DNA of 64,000 nucleotides, taken from contig JBBARC010000003.1 of assembly GCA_040400005.1 (NCBI GenBank), forward strand, positions 1-64,000. Reading direction: 5' to 3'. This DNA comes from JBBARC01 sp040400005. GTDB lineage: Bacteria; Pseudomonadota; Alphaproteobacteria; Acetobacterales; Acetobacteraceae. The notes under the pieces are model-generated. The model was not told the origin of the DNA and ran no database searches. It worked only from the letters and a program-made list of their open reading frames with translations. Within the stretch, counting starts at the first letter, position 1; every line of letters starts with the position of its first letter. Positions 7,969-16,062 of this stretch are shown in pieces. A program made the position numbers and the translations under genes.

Positions 7969-9159
7969 GTGCCCGATCCGTTGCTTGCCGAGATCGCTGC
8001 GTTCACTGCCATGGGCAGCCCTACGGTGTGCGAAACGATCAATGGCATCCCGTATCTGGTCAACGCATTTTGGACAGCGGCACAGCGCCAAGGCCACCCG
8101 GTTCACGAAATCAGTTACCGGGCGTGTTTTAAACCGCAACTGCCGCATTTTTTTATCACCCGCACAACCGGCGCCGGTGATGTGGTGCACGATCCGTTTA
8201 TGGGGCGCGGCACAACACCGATAGAGGCCGCTTTGCTGAGCCGCGTGCCATCGGGTAACGACATCAACCCGTTGTGCGTTTTGCTAACTAGGCCACGACT
8301 TTACACGCCCGATCGCAAAACTTTGCGGCGCCATTTGACACGGATTCCTTGGCAAACCGGCTGCATCGAAAACCCGGAGCTGCTGGCGTTCTATCACCGG
8401 CAAACCCTGCGCGATCTTTCGGCGTTGCGCAGCTGGCTGTTAACGCACGCACCACTGGGTCACCCAACGCCGGACCCGGATATTGATTGGATTCGCATGG
8501 TAGCGCTCAATCGCCTCACCGGCCATTCCAGCGGTTATTTTTCTGGCCGCACCATGCCGCCTAACCAGGCAGTGTCGGTGGCATCGCAGCTCAAAATAAA
8601 TGCCCGGCTGGGCATATCGCCACCGCCGCGCGATATCGCCGCGATCATTTTGAAAAAAACCGCGTCCCTGCTGCGCGGCACGCCCGTGCCAGTAACGGCC
8701 ACGCATAATTTCGCCACGGGGCCGGCCTGGGCCACGCCAAACATTGCTGCGGCATCGGTGGCGCTGGTGGTTACCTCGCCGCCGTTTTTGAATATTGTGC
8801 AGTATGCCGAGGATAACTGGCTACGCGCGTGGTTTGCCGGCATCGATATGGCCGGCGTTGCCATAACCAAACACGCCGGTGTTGCCGCCTGGCAGGCGAT
8901 GGTGCGCCAGGTGCTGATAGAACAGGCCCGCATTCTACGTCCTGGCGGATATGTGGCGTTTGAAGTGGGCGAGGTGCAACGCGGAACTGAGCCTTTGGAA
9001 ACCCGCGTGTGGAGCGCTGCCGAAAACCTGCCATTTGCGCGGCTCGGGGTAATGGTAAACAGCCAAAGTTTTACCAAAACCGCCCAATGCTGGGGCATTT
9101 CTAACAACACCGGCGGCACTAACACCAATCGTATTGTGCTGCTACGCCGCTATGCGTGA
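7969..9159 (+). CDS. Orphan DNA methyltransferase (N4-cytosine or N6-adenine)
   Basis: A 396-residue site-specific DNA methyltransferase. Motif I (AdoMet binding) is DPFMGRGTT at about residue 76, and the catalytic motif IV is TSPPF at about residue 267, so the order is I before IV. A further conserved region (RILRPGGYVAFEVGE) fits the family. The Phe in TSPPF, rather than Tyr, resembles many N4-cytosine enzymes. No restriction gene lies beside it, so it is probably an orphan with a regulatory or protective role. The start is GTG 7969, with no clear alternative. Target sequence cannot be predicted. Confidence 0.75.
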   Translation: MPDPLLAEIAAFTAMGSPTVCETINGIPYLVNAFWTAAQRQGHPVHEISYRACFKPQLPHFFITRTTGAGDVVHDPFMGRGTTPIEAALLSRVPSGNDINPLCVLLTRPRLYTPDRKTLRRHLTRIPWQTGCIENPELLAFYHRQTLRDLSALRSWLLTHAPLGHPTPDPDIDWIRMVALNRLTGHSSGYFSGRTMPPNQAVSVASQLKINARLGISPPPRDIAAIILKKTASLLRGTPVPVTATHNFATGPAWATPNIAAASVALVVTSPPFLNIVQYAEDNWLRAWFAGIDMAGVAITKHAGVAAWQAMVRQVLIEQARILRPGGYVAFEVGEVQRGTEPLETRVWSAAENLPFARLGVMVNSQSFTKTAQCWGISNNTGGTNTNRIVLLRRYA

Positions 9160-9176
9160 TCAGCGCCCGGGCTGGA

Positions 9177-9668
9177 TTAAAAAATGCCCAGGGCCAAGCC
9201 TGCCGCCAGCGCCTGGCCTAACGCCTCGCCGCGCGCCAAATCGTTCGGCGTAATCACTTTCTCTGCCACAATCGCTGCAGTCGTTTGCGCATGCGTGCAC
9301 ACAATAACCGGCGCTGCCGCCTGGCGTAACCGCAAACCGGTGGCAATGCGGGCGATCTGGCGCACCGCATTTTCGCCATCACTGCCAGCACACACCAACG
9401 TTACAAACGGCCGGCCGTTCAACTGATCCAACGCCGCATAATAAATGCGATCGAAAAAATCCTTCATCATGCCAGACATCGCCGCCAAATTTTCCGGCGT
9501 GGCAAACACGTATCCGTCGGCCGCCAACACATCGGCAGGTGTGGCGTCGGTTGCTGTCAGCAGGCGCACGGCAACACCGGGTTCGTGGTTTGCGCCCGAT
9601 GCCACGGCGTGCGCCATCTGCCGGGTGGCACCGGTCATACTGTGAAAAACAATCAACAGAGTTTTCAC
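9177..9668 (-). CDS. Flavodoxin/NAD(P)H-dependent FMN reductase-like protein
   Basis: A 163-residue flavodoxin-like protein. The phosphate-binding loop is the N-terminal HSMTGATRQMA. The second FMN loop is FATPENLAAMSGMMKDFFDR, close to the pattern of WrbA and related NADPH-dependent FMN reductases. It would bind FMN and act as an electron carrier or small quinone reductase in the cytosol. The GTG start at 9668 (VKTLLIVFHS) puts the first strand at the N-terminus, as is usual; a GGAG lies about 10 bases upstream. An extension to 9716 adds non-conserved sequence. Confidence 0.75.
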   Translation of the reverse strand: MKTLLIVFHSMTGATRQMAHAVASGANHEPGVAVRLLTATDATPADVLAADGYVFATPENLAAMSGMMKDFFDRIYYAALDQLNGRPFVTLVCAGSDGENAVRQIARIATGLRLRQAAAPVIVCTHAQTTAAIVAEKVITPNDLARGEALGQALAAGLALGIF

Positions 9669-9802
9669 GGAACGAACCCACTCCCAACAATTGCGGGCCA
9701 ACATTGCACCCGCCACCTGGCCACAGTAGCGTCACCGCCAGCATCGGGACACTCTCCCCGCAATGTTTCAGGCCCACCGCCCCTAAAGCAAGGCCCCCCA
9801 CG

Positions 9803-10354
9803 ATGCCCGCCCACGACCCCACCTGCGTCATTTTCGCCACGATAGACATACTGCTGGCCCCCTATCGCACGGCAATCGGTGCCGATTTTCAGGGCTACCG
9901 CAACCACTGCCAGCGGGTTGCCAATTTTTGCGCAGCACATTTGCCGCCAACCGACGAGACCGCGCACAAAATAGCGATCACCGCCGCCTTCCACGATAGC
10001 GGCATCTGGACCCACCACACCTGGGATTATCTGGCGCCATCAGCGCAAAATGCCTCAACCTACCTGCGGCAATGTGGCAAATCAGCCTGGACCGACGAAA
10101 TTTGCGCCGTCATCACCCAGCACCACAAAATCACAAGGTATCCCGACGGAACCCGCCCGATGATCGAGGCGTTCCGCCGCGCCGACACCACCGATGTCAG
10201 CCTCGGCCTGGTGCGCTTTGGCCTCCCCAAACATTTTGTACGTCAAGTGCGCCAAACCTTCCCCAATGCCGAATTTCACCGGACATTGTGGCGTTTTAGT
10301 ATGGCGGCCCTGCGTAAAACCCCAACCAACCCCATGCCCATGCTAAAATGGTAA
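9803..10354 (+). CDS. HD-domain protein
   Basis: A 183-residue cytosolic protein with an HD metal-binding core: NHCQRVANF supplies the first His, AAFHDSGIW the HD pair, and TQHHK a later His pair. HD proteins are metal-dependent phosphohydrolases acting on nucleotides or cyclic dinucleotides; the substrate here is unknown. The start ATG at 9803 is preceded by a long open frame without protein-like content. The gene is divergent from the flavodoxin gene. A hairpin (GTGGGC/GCCCAC, 10369-10385) follows the stop. Confidence 0.65.
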   Translation: MPAHDPTCVIFATIDILLAPYRTAIGADFQGYRNHCQRVANFCAAHLPPTDETAHKIAITAAFHDSGIWTHHTWDYLAPSAQNASTYLRQCGKSAWTDEICAVITQHHKITRYPDGTRPMIEAFRRADTTDVSLGLVRFGLPKHFVRQVRQTFPNAEFHRTLWRFSMAALRKTPTNPMPMLKW

Positions 10355-10634
10355 AGTTGAAGAGTAGGGTGGGCTTTTAGCCCACAACCGCAAGCAATGG
10401 CCGATTCGAAATCGTCACGGCCGCGCATACCAGGTTGCCTTACCAGCGCCATGCCAAAACAAATGCCCCTGCGCCAGCAAACGCCACCTGTTGGCGCCAA
10501 TCCCGGCATCAGCCAACTACCCAGCGGCGCTTGCACCGCACGGTGCCAAAGCAACAAAAGTCATTTGCTTCTTTTCTTCAGAAAAGACGTTTTTTAGCCC
10601 TACCCTACCCTACCGTACCCTGCCCTGCCTTGCC
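10355..10634. other. Intergenic region between convergent HD and transglutaminase genes
   Basis: About 280 bases without a gene. It contains a short hairpin at 10369-10385, a copy of the dispersed palindrome at 10570-10587, and a run of TACCC/TGCCC pentamers at about 10598-10634. The same association of palindrome plus pentamer run is seen at 1432-1483. Confidence 0.45.
10570..10587 (-). repeat. Dispersed palindrome, copy 5
   Basis: An 8-bp stem (TCTTTTCT / AGAAAAGA) flanked by CAAAAGTCATTTGCT on the left. It lies downstream of the minus-strand transglutaminase gene, in the orientation seen at the other minus-strand gene end (1432-1455). Confidence 0.5.
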
Positions 10635-11438
10635 TCATCCAATCTCATCGGAAATCACATCAAACCCGACCAACAGCGCGTTGCCGAAGCTGTTGGAAAT
10701 AGCGACATCGGTTGCATCGCGGCCGACGCCCATGAGGATGCGGCCGATGCGGCGCACGTTGTGGCGGGCATCGCAGGTGTACCAGCGGCCGCCCATATAC
10801 ACTTCAAACCAGCCGCTGAAATCCATAGGTGGTACTAAAGGCACGCCAATATCGCCCATGTAGCCGGTGCAGTAGCGTGCCGGAATATTCATGCAGCGGC
10901 AGAAGGTGAGCGCGAGGTGGGCGAAGTCGCGGCAGACGCCGATGCGTTCCTGGTAGCCTTCCCAGGCGGTGCGGGTGCTGCGGGCGCGCTGGTAGTCGAA
11001 GGTGATGTGTTGGTTGACGTAGGTGAGGATGGCAGCGACGCGGCCCCAGCCGGGGGGGATATGACCGAACAGGGCCCAGGCGGTATCGCTGAGGCGATCG
11101 GTTTCGCAGTAGCGGCTGCCGAGTAGGAAGGTGAGCACTTCGGTGGGCAGATCGATCACGTCGTGTTGAATGGCATCTGGGTTGTAGTCATCGGGCAGGC
11201 CGGAATCGTTGATCAGAAAATCGCTGGCGATAACCAACTGGCCGGGCGGGGCGCTGATCAGGGTACAGATGTTACCGAAGCGATCTTCGTAGGTGCGCGC
11301 GATGTTGCCGCCGGTAACGGCGATGGTGGCAGGGGTTATGAGATCTGGCAGGCGCGAGCTGTGCACGCTGATCATCATCAGCATGGCGACGCGGTCGGGG
11401 CATTCGTAGGTCAGTTCATAGCCGGCGCGTATCTTCAT
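10635..11438 (-). CDS. Transglutaminase-like family protein (divergent catalytic triad)
   Basis: A 267-residue transglutaminase-like protein. The catalytic cysteine motif is GVCRDFAHLAL at about residue 172, as in bacterial cysteine-protease-like transglutaminases. The following strand reads FSGWFEVYMGGRWYTCDARHN. Here the usual His of the HAW motif is replaced, while the Asp is kept. This matches a recognised subfamily with FSAWFE...FDARHN. Activity (amidase, peptidase or crosslinking) is unproven. It lies 48 bp downstream of a second, canonical transglutaminase gene, and the two probably form one operon divergent from N-formylglutamate amidohydrolase. Confidence 0.8.
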   Translation of the reverse strand: MKIRAGYELTYECPDRVAMLMMISVHSSRLPDLITPATIAVTGGNIARTYEDRFGNICTLISAPPGQLVIASDFLINDSGLPDDYNPDAIQHDVIDLPTEVLTFLLGSRYCETDRLSDTAWALFGHIPPGWGRVAAILTYVNQHITFDYQRARSTRTAWEGYQERIGVCRDFAHLALTFCRCMNIPARYCTGYMGDIGVPLVPPMDFSGWFEVYMGGRWYTCDARHNVRRIGRILMGVGRDATDVAISNSFGNALLVGFDVISDEIG

Positions 11439-11486
11439 GTGGCATGCGACCTTTTCGACAATTGCGTTTTTGCGTTGGAAACTTGC

Positions 11487-12437
11487 TTAAGGCATGGCGC
11501 GGCGTTGGGGTTGCATGGGGGTTTGATTTTTTTCGCGGGTGGTTTCGGTGCAGGTCACTTGCACCTGCACGGTTAGGCCGAGCGAATCGCTGGGGAAGCC
11601 GGTCCAGCTGCCCCATAATGGTATCGCCTGGGCGGGGTCGCGGGCGACGGCGACGCGGATAAGGTTGTGGCTGCCGACGATACCGTTAGTCGGATCAAAC
11701 TCCATCCACCCCGCACCTGGCACGTAAACCTGCACCCAAGCATGGGTGGACCCGCCCCCCTGGTGCGCTCTGCCGTCGCCCTGATCGCGGCCTGGTGCAT
11801 AGAGGTAGCCCGACACAAACCGGGCGGCGAAGCCTAGCGCGCGCGCGGCTTCCATCATCAGCAGGGCGAAATCGCGGCAACTGCCGCTGCGTAACTTCAG
11901 GGTTTGCAGGGGCGGCTGAATGCCCATTTCTTCGCGCCGCACATAGGTGAAGTCGGCGCCAATGGCGCAGGTGATGGCAACCAGCAGATCGCGCGTCGCG
12001 ATACCATCATGGCGGCGCTCGAGCCCGCCGGTAAAACACCTTGCCCAGTGCATAAGATCGTTATTGCGATCAGGGTACTGCCGTTCGATCAGGCGCAGTA
12101 GATCGGGCATGTCTTCCTGATCATAGCTAAACGGGTAGCGCTGGGCACTTGCGGCGATGGGAAATTCTTGGGTTGCATCGGGGCTGTGATCGAGGGTGAT
12201 GACGCTTTGAAAGCACAGGCGGTCGTGGCGGCCGGCAAAACTTGCGATGGCGACACAGTTGCCAAACACATCGTGCATCCAGTGCAGTGTTTTGGGTGCA
12301 GGGGTAATATCGAGGCTGGCATCAAGCAGCAGCTGATCATAGCTATCGCGCGGGCGGAACATGATGCGATGTTCACCAAAGGCGACCGGCTGGCGGTAGC
12401 AGTAGGTGCTGGTGTGCCGAACCGTTAACCGCGCCAT
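11487..12437 (-). CDS. Transglutaminase-like protein with N-terminal beta domain
   Basis: A 316-residue protein with the Bact_transglu_N beta domain (RLTVRHTSTYCYRQPV) followed by the transglutaminase core. The catalytic triad is visible: Cys in SGSCRDFALLMM, His in STHAWVQVYVPG, Asp in WMEFDPTNG. Members act as cysteine proteases or amidases; some are found beside circularly permuted ATP-grasp and alpha-E genes, which are not present here. The start at MARLTVRH is the conserved N-terminus of the family. It is co-oriented with the 267-residue paralogue. The role is unknown. Confidence 0.85.
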   Translation of the reverse strand: MARLTVRHTSTYCYRQPVAFGEHRIMFRPRDSYDQLLLDASLDITPAPKTLHWMHDVFGNCVAIASFAGRHDRLCFQSVITLDHSPDATQEFPIAASAQRYPFSYDQEDMPDLLRLIERQYPDRNNDLMHWARCFTGGLERRHDGIATRDLLVAITCAIGADFTYVRREEMGIQPPLQTLKLRSGSCRDFALLMMEAARALGFAARFVSGYLYAPGRDQGDGRAHQGGGSTHAWVQVYVPGAGWMEFDPTNGIVGSHNLIRVAVARDPAQAIPLWGSWTGFPSDSLGLTVQVQVTCTETTREKNQTPMQPQRRAMP

Positions 12438-12520
12438 CGCATCTTTCCTGAACCAAGTGGTAAGGATGGCCGCAAAGGGTGGCCTTCGCAATGGAGACCG
12501 TCTTGTCGGAGAATAATGCA

Positions 12521-13306
12521 ATGAACATGCCGCGCCTAACCCTGCTGCGGCCCACCGACCCGCCGCCGGCGCGTATCGCGCGGCCCGATGGCACATCGCC
12601 GCTGGTGATCGTGTGCGACCATGCAGGCTCGGCGGTGCCTGCGGCTTTGGGTGATTTGGGAATAACTGCTGCCGACCTTCGCCGCCACATTGGCTGGGAC
12701 ATCGGCACTGCGGGCTTGGCCGAATGCTTGGGCGCGTTGCTGGACGCCACCACCATTACGCAGACCTATTCGCGCTTGGTGATCGATTGTAACCGCCCGC
12801 CGGGGCATGCGACATCGGTGGCGCCAATCAGTGATGGCACTGTTATTCCGGTAAACCAGGGTTTGAGTATGGTCGAGATTGCGGCGCGCGAGGACGCGAT
12901 TTTTCACCCCTATCAGGATTTGATTGCGGCCATGCTGGATGCGCGGGCTGCGGTGGAGCGGCCCAGCGTGCTGCTATCGCTGCATAGTTTTACGCCGGTG
13001 TTTCAGGGCAATGCGCGGGGCTGCCATATTGGGCTGCTGTACGATCGCGACCCCCGGCTTGCCCGCGCCTTGGGCGGCATGCTGCGCACGGCGGGCGGGC
13101 TGGTGGTTGCCGATAACGAACCTTACGCGCTGGACCAGGTGACCGATTACACGGTGCCGCGGCATGGCGAGCAGCGCGACTTGGTGAGCCTGGAGTTGGA
13201 AATACGCCAGGATTTGATCGCTGATACGGCTGGGCAGCAGCGCATGGCGGCGTTGCTGGCGGGGCATTTGCCGGCAGCTATGCGGGTAGTGATGGAAGCT
13301 GGCTAA
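12521..13306 (+). CDS. N-formylglutamate amidohydrolase family protein
   Basis: A 261-residue protein of the FGase family, which hydrolyses N-formylglutamate to formate and glutamate in histidine breakdown; many members outside hut operons have unknown substrates. Conserved blocks visible are CDHAGSAVP near the N-terminus, HIGWDIG, DCNRPP, and HSFTPVFQG for zinc binding and catalysis. No other hut genes are near, and the neighbours are transglutaminase-like proteins, so histidine catabolism is not supported. GGAG at 12509-12512 favours the start at 12521; ATG 12491 is an in-frame alternative. Confidence 0.82.
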   Translation: MNMPRLTLLRPTDPPPARIARPDGTSPLVIVCDHAGSAVPAALGDLGITAADLRRHIGWDIGTAGLAECLGALLDATTITQTYSRLVIDCNRPPGHATSVAPISDGTVIPVNQGLSMVEIAAREDAIFHPYQDLIAAMLDARAAVERPSVLLSLHSFTPVFQGNARGCHIGLLYDRDPRLARALGGMLRTAGGLVVADNEPYALDQVTDYTVPRHGEQRDLVSLELEIRQDLIADTAGQQRMAALLAGHLPAAMRVVMEAG

Positions 13307-13410
13307 TATCAAATCACCTTGATGATGACCCTGCCATCATCACGGCGATTTGGTATGCGCGCCGGGTTGGCGGGCGGCGGCGCGCCAAACAGAGAGTACT
13401 ACCGACCCGC

Positions 13411-13435
13411 GTTGATCCATTTTTCATGGGTCAAC
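13411..13435. promoter_or_regulatory. Inverted repeat, possible operator
   Basis: The arms GTTGATCCAT and ATGGGTCAAC pair with one mismatch across a 5-base centre (TTTTC). Size and position, about 250 bp before tdm, suit a dimeric repressor or activator site. No regulator gene is adjacent. Confidence 0.4.
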
Positions 13436-13600
13436 CCTTAAGCGGGTGGGTATAAGCGACTGAAACTTTTGCAGGAATAACCCGTTTGCCTAATTTGGCG
13501 GCAAATGCTGCTGCGCAGCGCTAAATTTTCAAGAAACATATCTTCCTGAGAAGAAATTTTGATGGCATGACCGTGGTCTAGCCGGTATGGTAAACTTCTA

Positions 13601-13652
13601 GGTTACCCACCTAGGATAAATACCTGGGATACACACCGGGGATAAACACCGG
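13601..13652. repeat. Four 13-bp imperfect direct repeats before tdm
   Basis: Units read GGTTACCCACCTA, GGATAAATACCTG, GGATACACACCGG and GGATAAACACCGG, with exact 13-bp spacing. They end 28 bp before the tdm start codon, so they lie in the promoter or leader. Related sequences with the GATAA-CACCGGGG theme occur at 57911-57967. Confidence 0.6.
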
Positions 13653-13680
13653 GGCTTAAGCTAGAACGGGAGGTGCCAGC

Positions 13681-15960
13681 GTGACATTTGCCCATGCGGT
13701 TGCAGCCCCCATGGCCGGCCGGTTTGCGTGGGTGCGCGGTGGCGGTGCTGCAGCGTTTTTGTTGGATGCCGGCCAGTATGCGACGCTAACCGACCCCGAG
13801 GGTTTACAGGCGGCAGTGGTGTTTGTGGTGCCTTGCGCCAGCGGCCCCCAAACCGTCGCTGGCGGCATGCTTGGGCCTATAGCATCGGCAATTTTGGACC
13901 AAGCCGGTGCGGACCGCGATGCGATAAGCGCGGTATTTGCGCGCACGGCCGGGTTGGATTTTGACCTGGTGCAGACGCACACGGCGTTGGCCGGCACCCA
14001 GAACGCCGGCCACGCGGTAACCTTACTGGCCAGCGCATGCGCGTTGTACGTGGTATGTGCGCCCAGTGCGGCGATGACACCCGACCAGCAGGCCCCTGCG
14101 ACAAGCTTACGCCTGGGCTTACCGCCCCGGGTGCCCGGCAGCCTGCCGGCGCCGTTAGCGGCCATCAAGCTGGCTGTGCCGGTGCCGGCTGCCAGCGCAC
14201 GGGCATACCGCGTAGCGCGTGGCGATTATATTCAGATTATTGATGTCGATGGCAAACAATGTTCTGATTTTTTGGCGTTTGATGCTGAGGCTTTGGACCG
14301 CGGGCAGGAGTTTGGCATAGACCCCACCACGACGCGTACGCTGATCGGCAACACGATGCCGCGGCCCGGATTGCATGCCAAATATTTCGATGCGCGCATG
14401 GTGCCCCTGGTGGAGATTGTGCGCGATACAGTGGGCCGCCATGATGCGTTTATGCTGGCGTGCGCGGCCAAGTATTACGACGACATGGGCTACCCTGGGC
14501 ATGCCAATTGTTCGGATAATTTCAATGCAGCCCTGCGGCCCTTTGGCGTGCCGGCGCGTGTCGGCTGGCCGGCGGTGAATTTTTTTTACAACACGATGGT
14601 GCGCGCCGATGGCAGTATCGGCGCCGACGAACCATGGTCGCGGCCGGGCGATTATGTTTTACTGCGTGCGCTAACCGATGTGGTGTGCGCGTCATCCAGC
14701 TGTGCTGATGATGTTGATGCCGCCAATGGCTGGAACCCGACCGACATTCATGTGCGTGTTTACGATGGTGCCAACAGTTTTTCGCAGGGAGTAGCCCATC
14801 GCATGACGCCAGATAGCGAGCCGGAACTTACCCGCACCAGTGGCTTTCATAGCCGCACGGCCGCACTGTCGCGCCGCATGGTGGATTATAAAGGGTATTG
14901 GCTGGCCGACAGCTTTGCCGGGCACGGCGTGATTGATGAATACTGGGCCTGCCGCGAACGGGTTGCGGTGATGGATTTATCGGCCCTGCGCAAGTTGGAA
15001 GTGACCGGCCCCGACGCCGAAGCCTTGTTGCAGATGGCGCTAACCCGTGATGTACGCAAATTGGCGGTGGGCCAAGTGGTGTATAGCGCGATCTGCAACG
15101 CGCAGGGCGGCATGATAGATGACGCGACGATTTTTAGGTTAGGGCAGCAAAATTTTAGGGTGGTATGCGGTGATGCCTATTGCGGCGTATGGCTACGCCA
15201 AATGGCGGCAGAAAATGCCCTACAGGTGTGGGTGCGCAATGCAACCGATCAGCTGCATAATTTGGCAGTGCAAGGGCCACGCAGCCGCGATGTTTTGGCG
15301 GGCTTGGTGCAAACGCCGCCACACCAACCCAGTATTGCCGAGCTGAGCTGGTTTCGCTTCACGATTGGCCGCCTGGCCGGTGTGCCGGTGCTGGTGTCGC
15401 GCACTGGCTATACGGGCGAGCTGGGTTATGAAGTGTGGTGCCATCCCGATGCAGGCGTTGCGGTGTGGGACGCCATTTTTGCCGCGGGAGGGGAATATGG
15501 CATAGCCCCTTTAGGGCTTGCCGCGCTGGAGATTTTGCGCATCGAGGCGGGGCTGATGTTTGCAGGTTTTGAGTTCTGCGACCAGACCGATCCGTTTGCC
15601 GCCGGGATTGGCTTTGCTGTGCCGGCGCAAAAAACCGCGCCATATTGTGGCGCGGCAGCCCTCGCGGACCGCCGCGCGCATCCGCAGGCCCGGCTGGTAG
15701 GGCTGGCGATTGATAGCAACGACGCAACCGGCCACGGCGACCCGGTTTTTTCCGGGCGCACGCAGATTGGCGTGATAACCAGCGCCACCCAGTCGCCCGT
15801 GTTGGGGCGCCAGATTGCGCTGGCACGGTTGGATGTGCGGGCCAGCGGCATTGACCAGCGCGTGAGCATTGGTAAATTGGACGGCCACCAAAAACGGTTG
15901 GATGCGACGGTGTGCCGCTTTCCGCATTACGACCCGGATAAAACACGGGTGCGCGGGTGA
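13681..15960 (+). CDS. tdm: Trimethylamine N-oxide demethylase (Tdm)
   Basis: A 759-residue fusion of a DUF1989 domain and a GcvT-like tetrahydrofolate-binding domain, the architecture known for Tdm of Methylocella and marine bacteria. Tdm splits TMAO into dimethylamine and formaldehyde, and the C-terminal domain passes the C1 unit to tetrahydrofolate. The Cys-rich metal site of DUF1989 is intact: CSDF at about residue 194, NCSDNFN at about 277 and CASSSC at about 336-341. The GcvT part starts at about residue 420 and contains VSRTGYTGELGYE. The GTG start is preceded by GGGAGG. Its immediate neighbour is tmm, whose product makes TMAO, which strongly supports the call. Confidence 0.92.
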   Translation: MTFAHAVAAPMAGRFAWVRGGGAAAFLLDAGQYATLTDPEGLQAAVVFVVPCASGPQTVAGGMLGPIASAILDQAGADRDAISAVFARTAGLDFDLVQTHTALAGTQNAGHAVTLLASACALYVVCAPSAAMTPDQQAPATSLRLGLPPRVPGSLPAPLAAIKLAVPVPAASARAYRVARGDYIQIIDVDGKQCSDFLAFDAEALDRGQEFGIDPTTTRTLIGNTMPRPGLHAKYFDARMVPLVEIVRDTVGRHDAFMLACAAKYYDDMGYPGHANCSDNFNAALRPFGVPARVGWPAVNFFYNTMVRADGSIGADEPWSRPGDYVLLRALTDVVCASSSCADDVDAANGWNPTDIHVRVYDGANSFSQGVAHRMTPDSEPELTRTSGFHSRTAALSRRMVDYKGYWLADSFAGHGVIDEYWACRERVAVMDLSALRKLEVTGPDAEALLQMALTRDVRKLAVGQVVYSAICNAQGGMIDDATIFRLGQQNFRVVCGDAYCGVWLRQMAAENALQVWVRNATDQLHNLAVQGPRSRDVLAGLVQTPPHQPSIAELSWFRFTIGRLAGVPVLVSRTGYTGELGYEVWCHPDAGVAVWDAIFAAGGEYGIAPLGLAALEILRIEAGLMFAGFEFCDQTDPFAAGIGFAVPAQKTAPYCGAAALADRRAHPQARLVGLAIDSNDATGHGDPVFSGRTQIGVITSATQSPVLGRQIALARLDVRASGIDQRVSIGKLDGHQKRLDATVCRFPHYDPDKTRVRG

Positions 15961-16062
15961 TGCAGTATTATCGGCCCGCACAGCGTTTGCTCCCATACAG
16001 AGTTTTCTCTCGATTATATCTATTGCCGATGAATTTTGTCGTGTTAGGATTTGGGGTGATCA

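Larger units (their letters stand above)
13307..13680. promoter_or_regulatory. Upstream region of the methylamine operon
   Basis: About 370 bases without a gene. Near the left end, TGATGATG and CATCATCA can pair (about 13318-13341), possibly as the end of the previous transcript. An operator-like inverted repeat lies at 13411-13435 and four 13-bp direct repeats at 13601-13652. GGGAGG stands about 8 bases before the tdm start. No sigma-54 match was found here. Confidence 0.45.

Noticed and set aside
12479..12520. Longer start for N-formylglutamate amidohydrolase at 12491
   Set aside because: GGAG at good spacing before 12521 and the family N-terminus favour the shorter form, though the longer one is not excluded.
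13550..13600. Sigma-54 promoter before tdm (GATGGCATGACCGTGGTC)
   Set aside because: The bases 10 after GG are GT instead of GC and the -12 element is missing.
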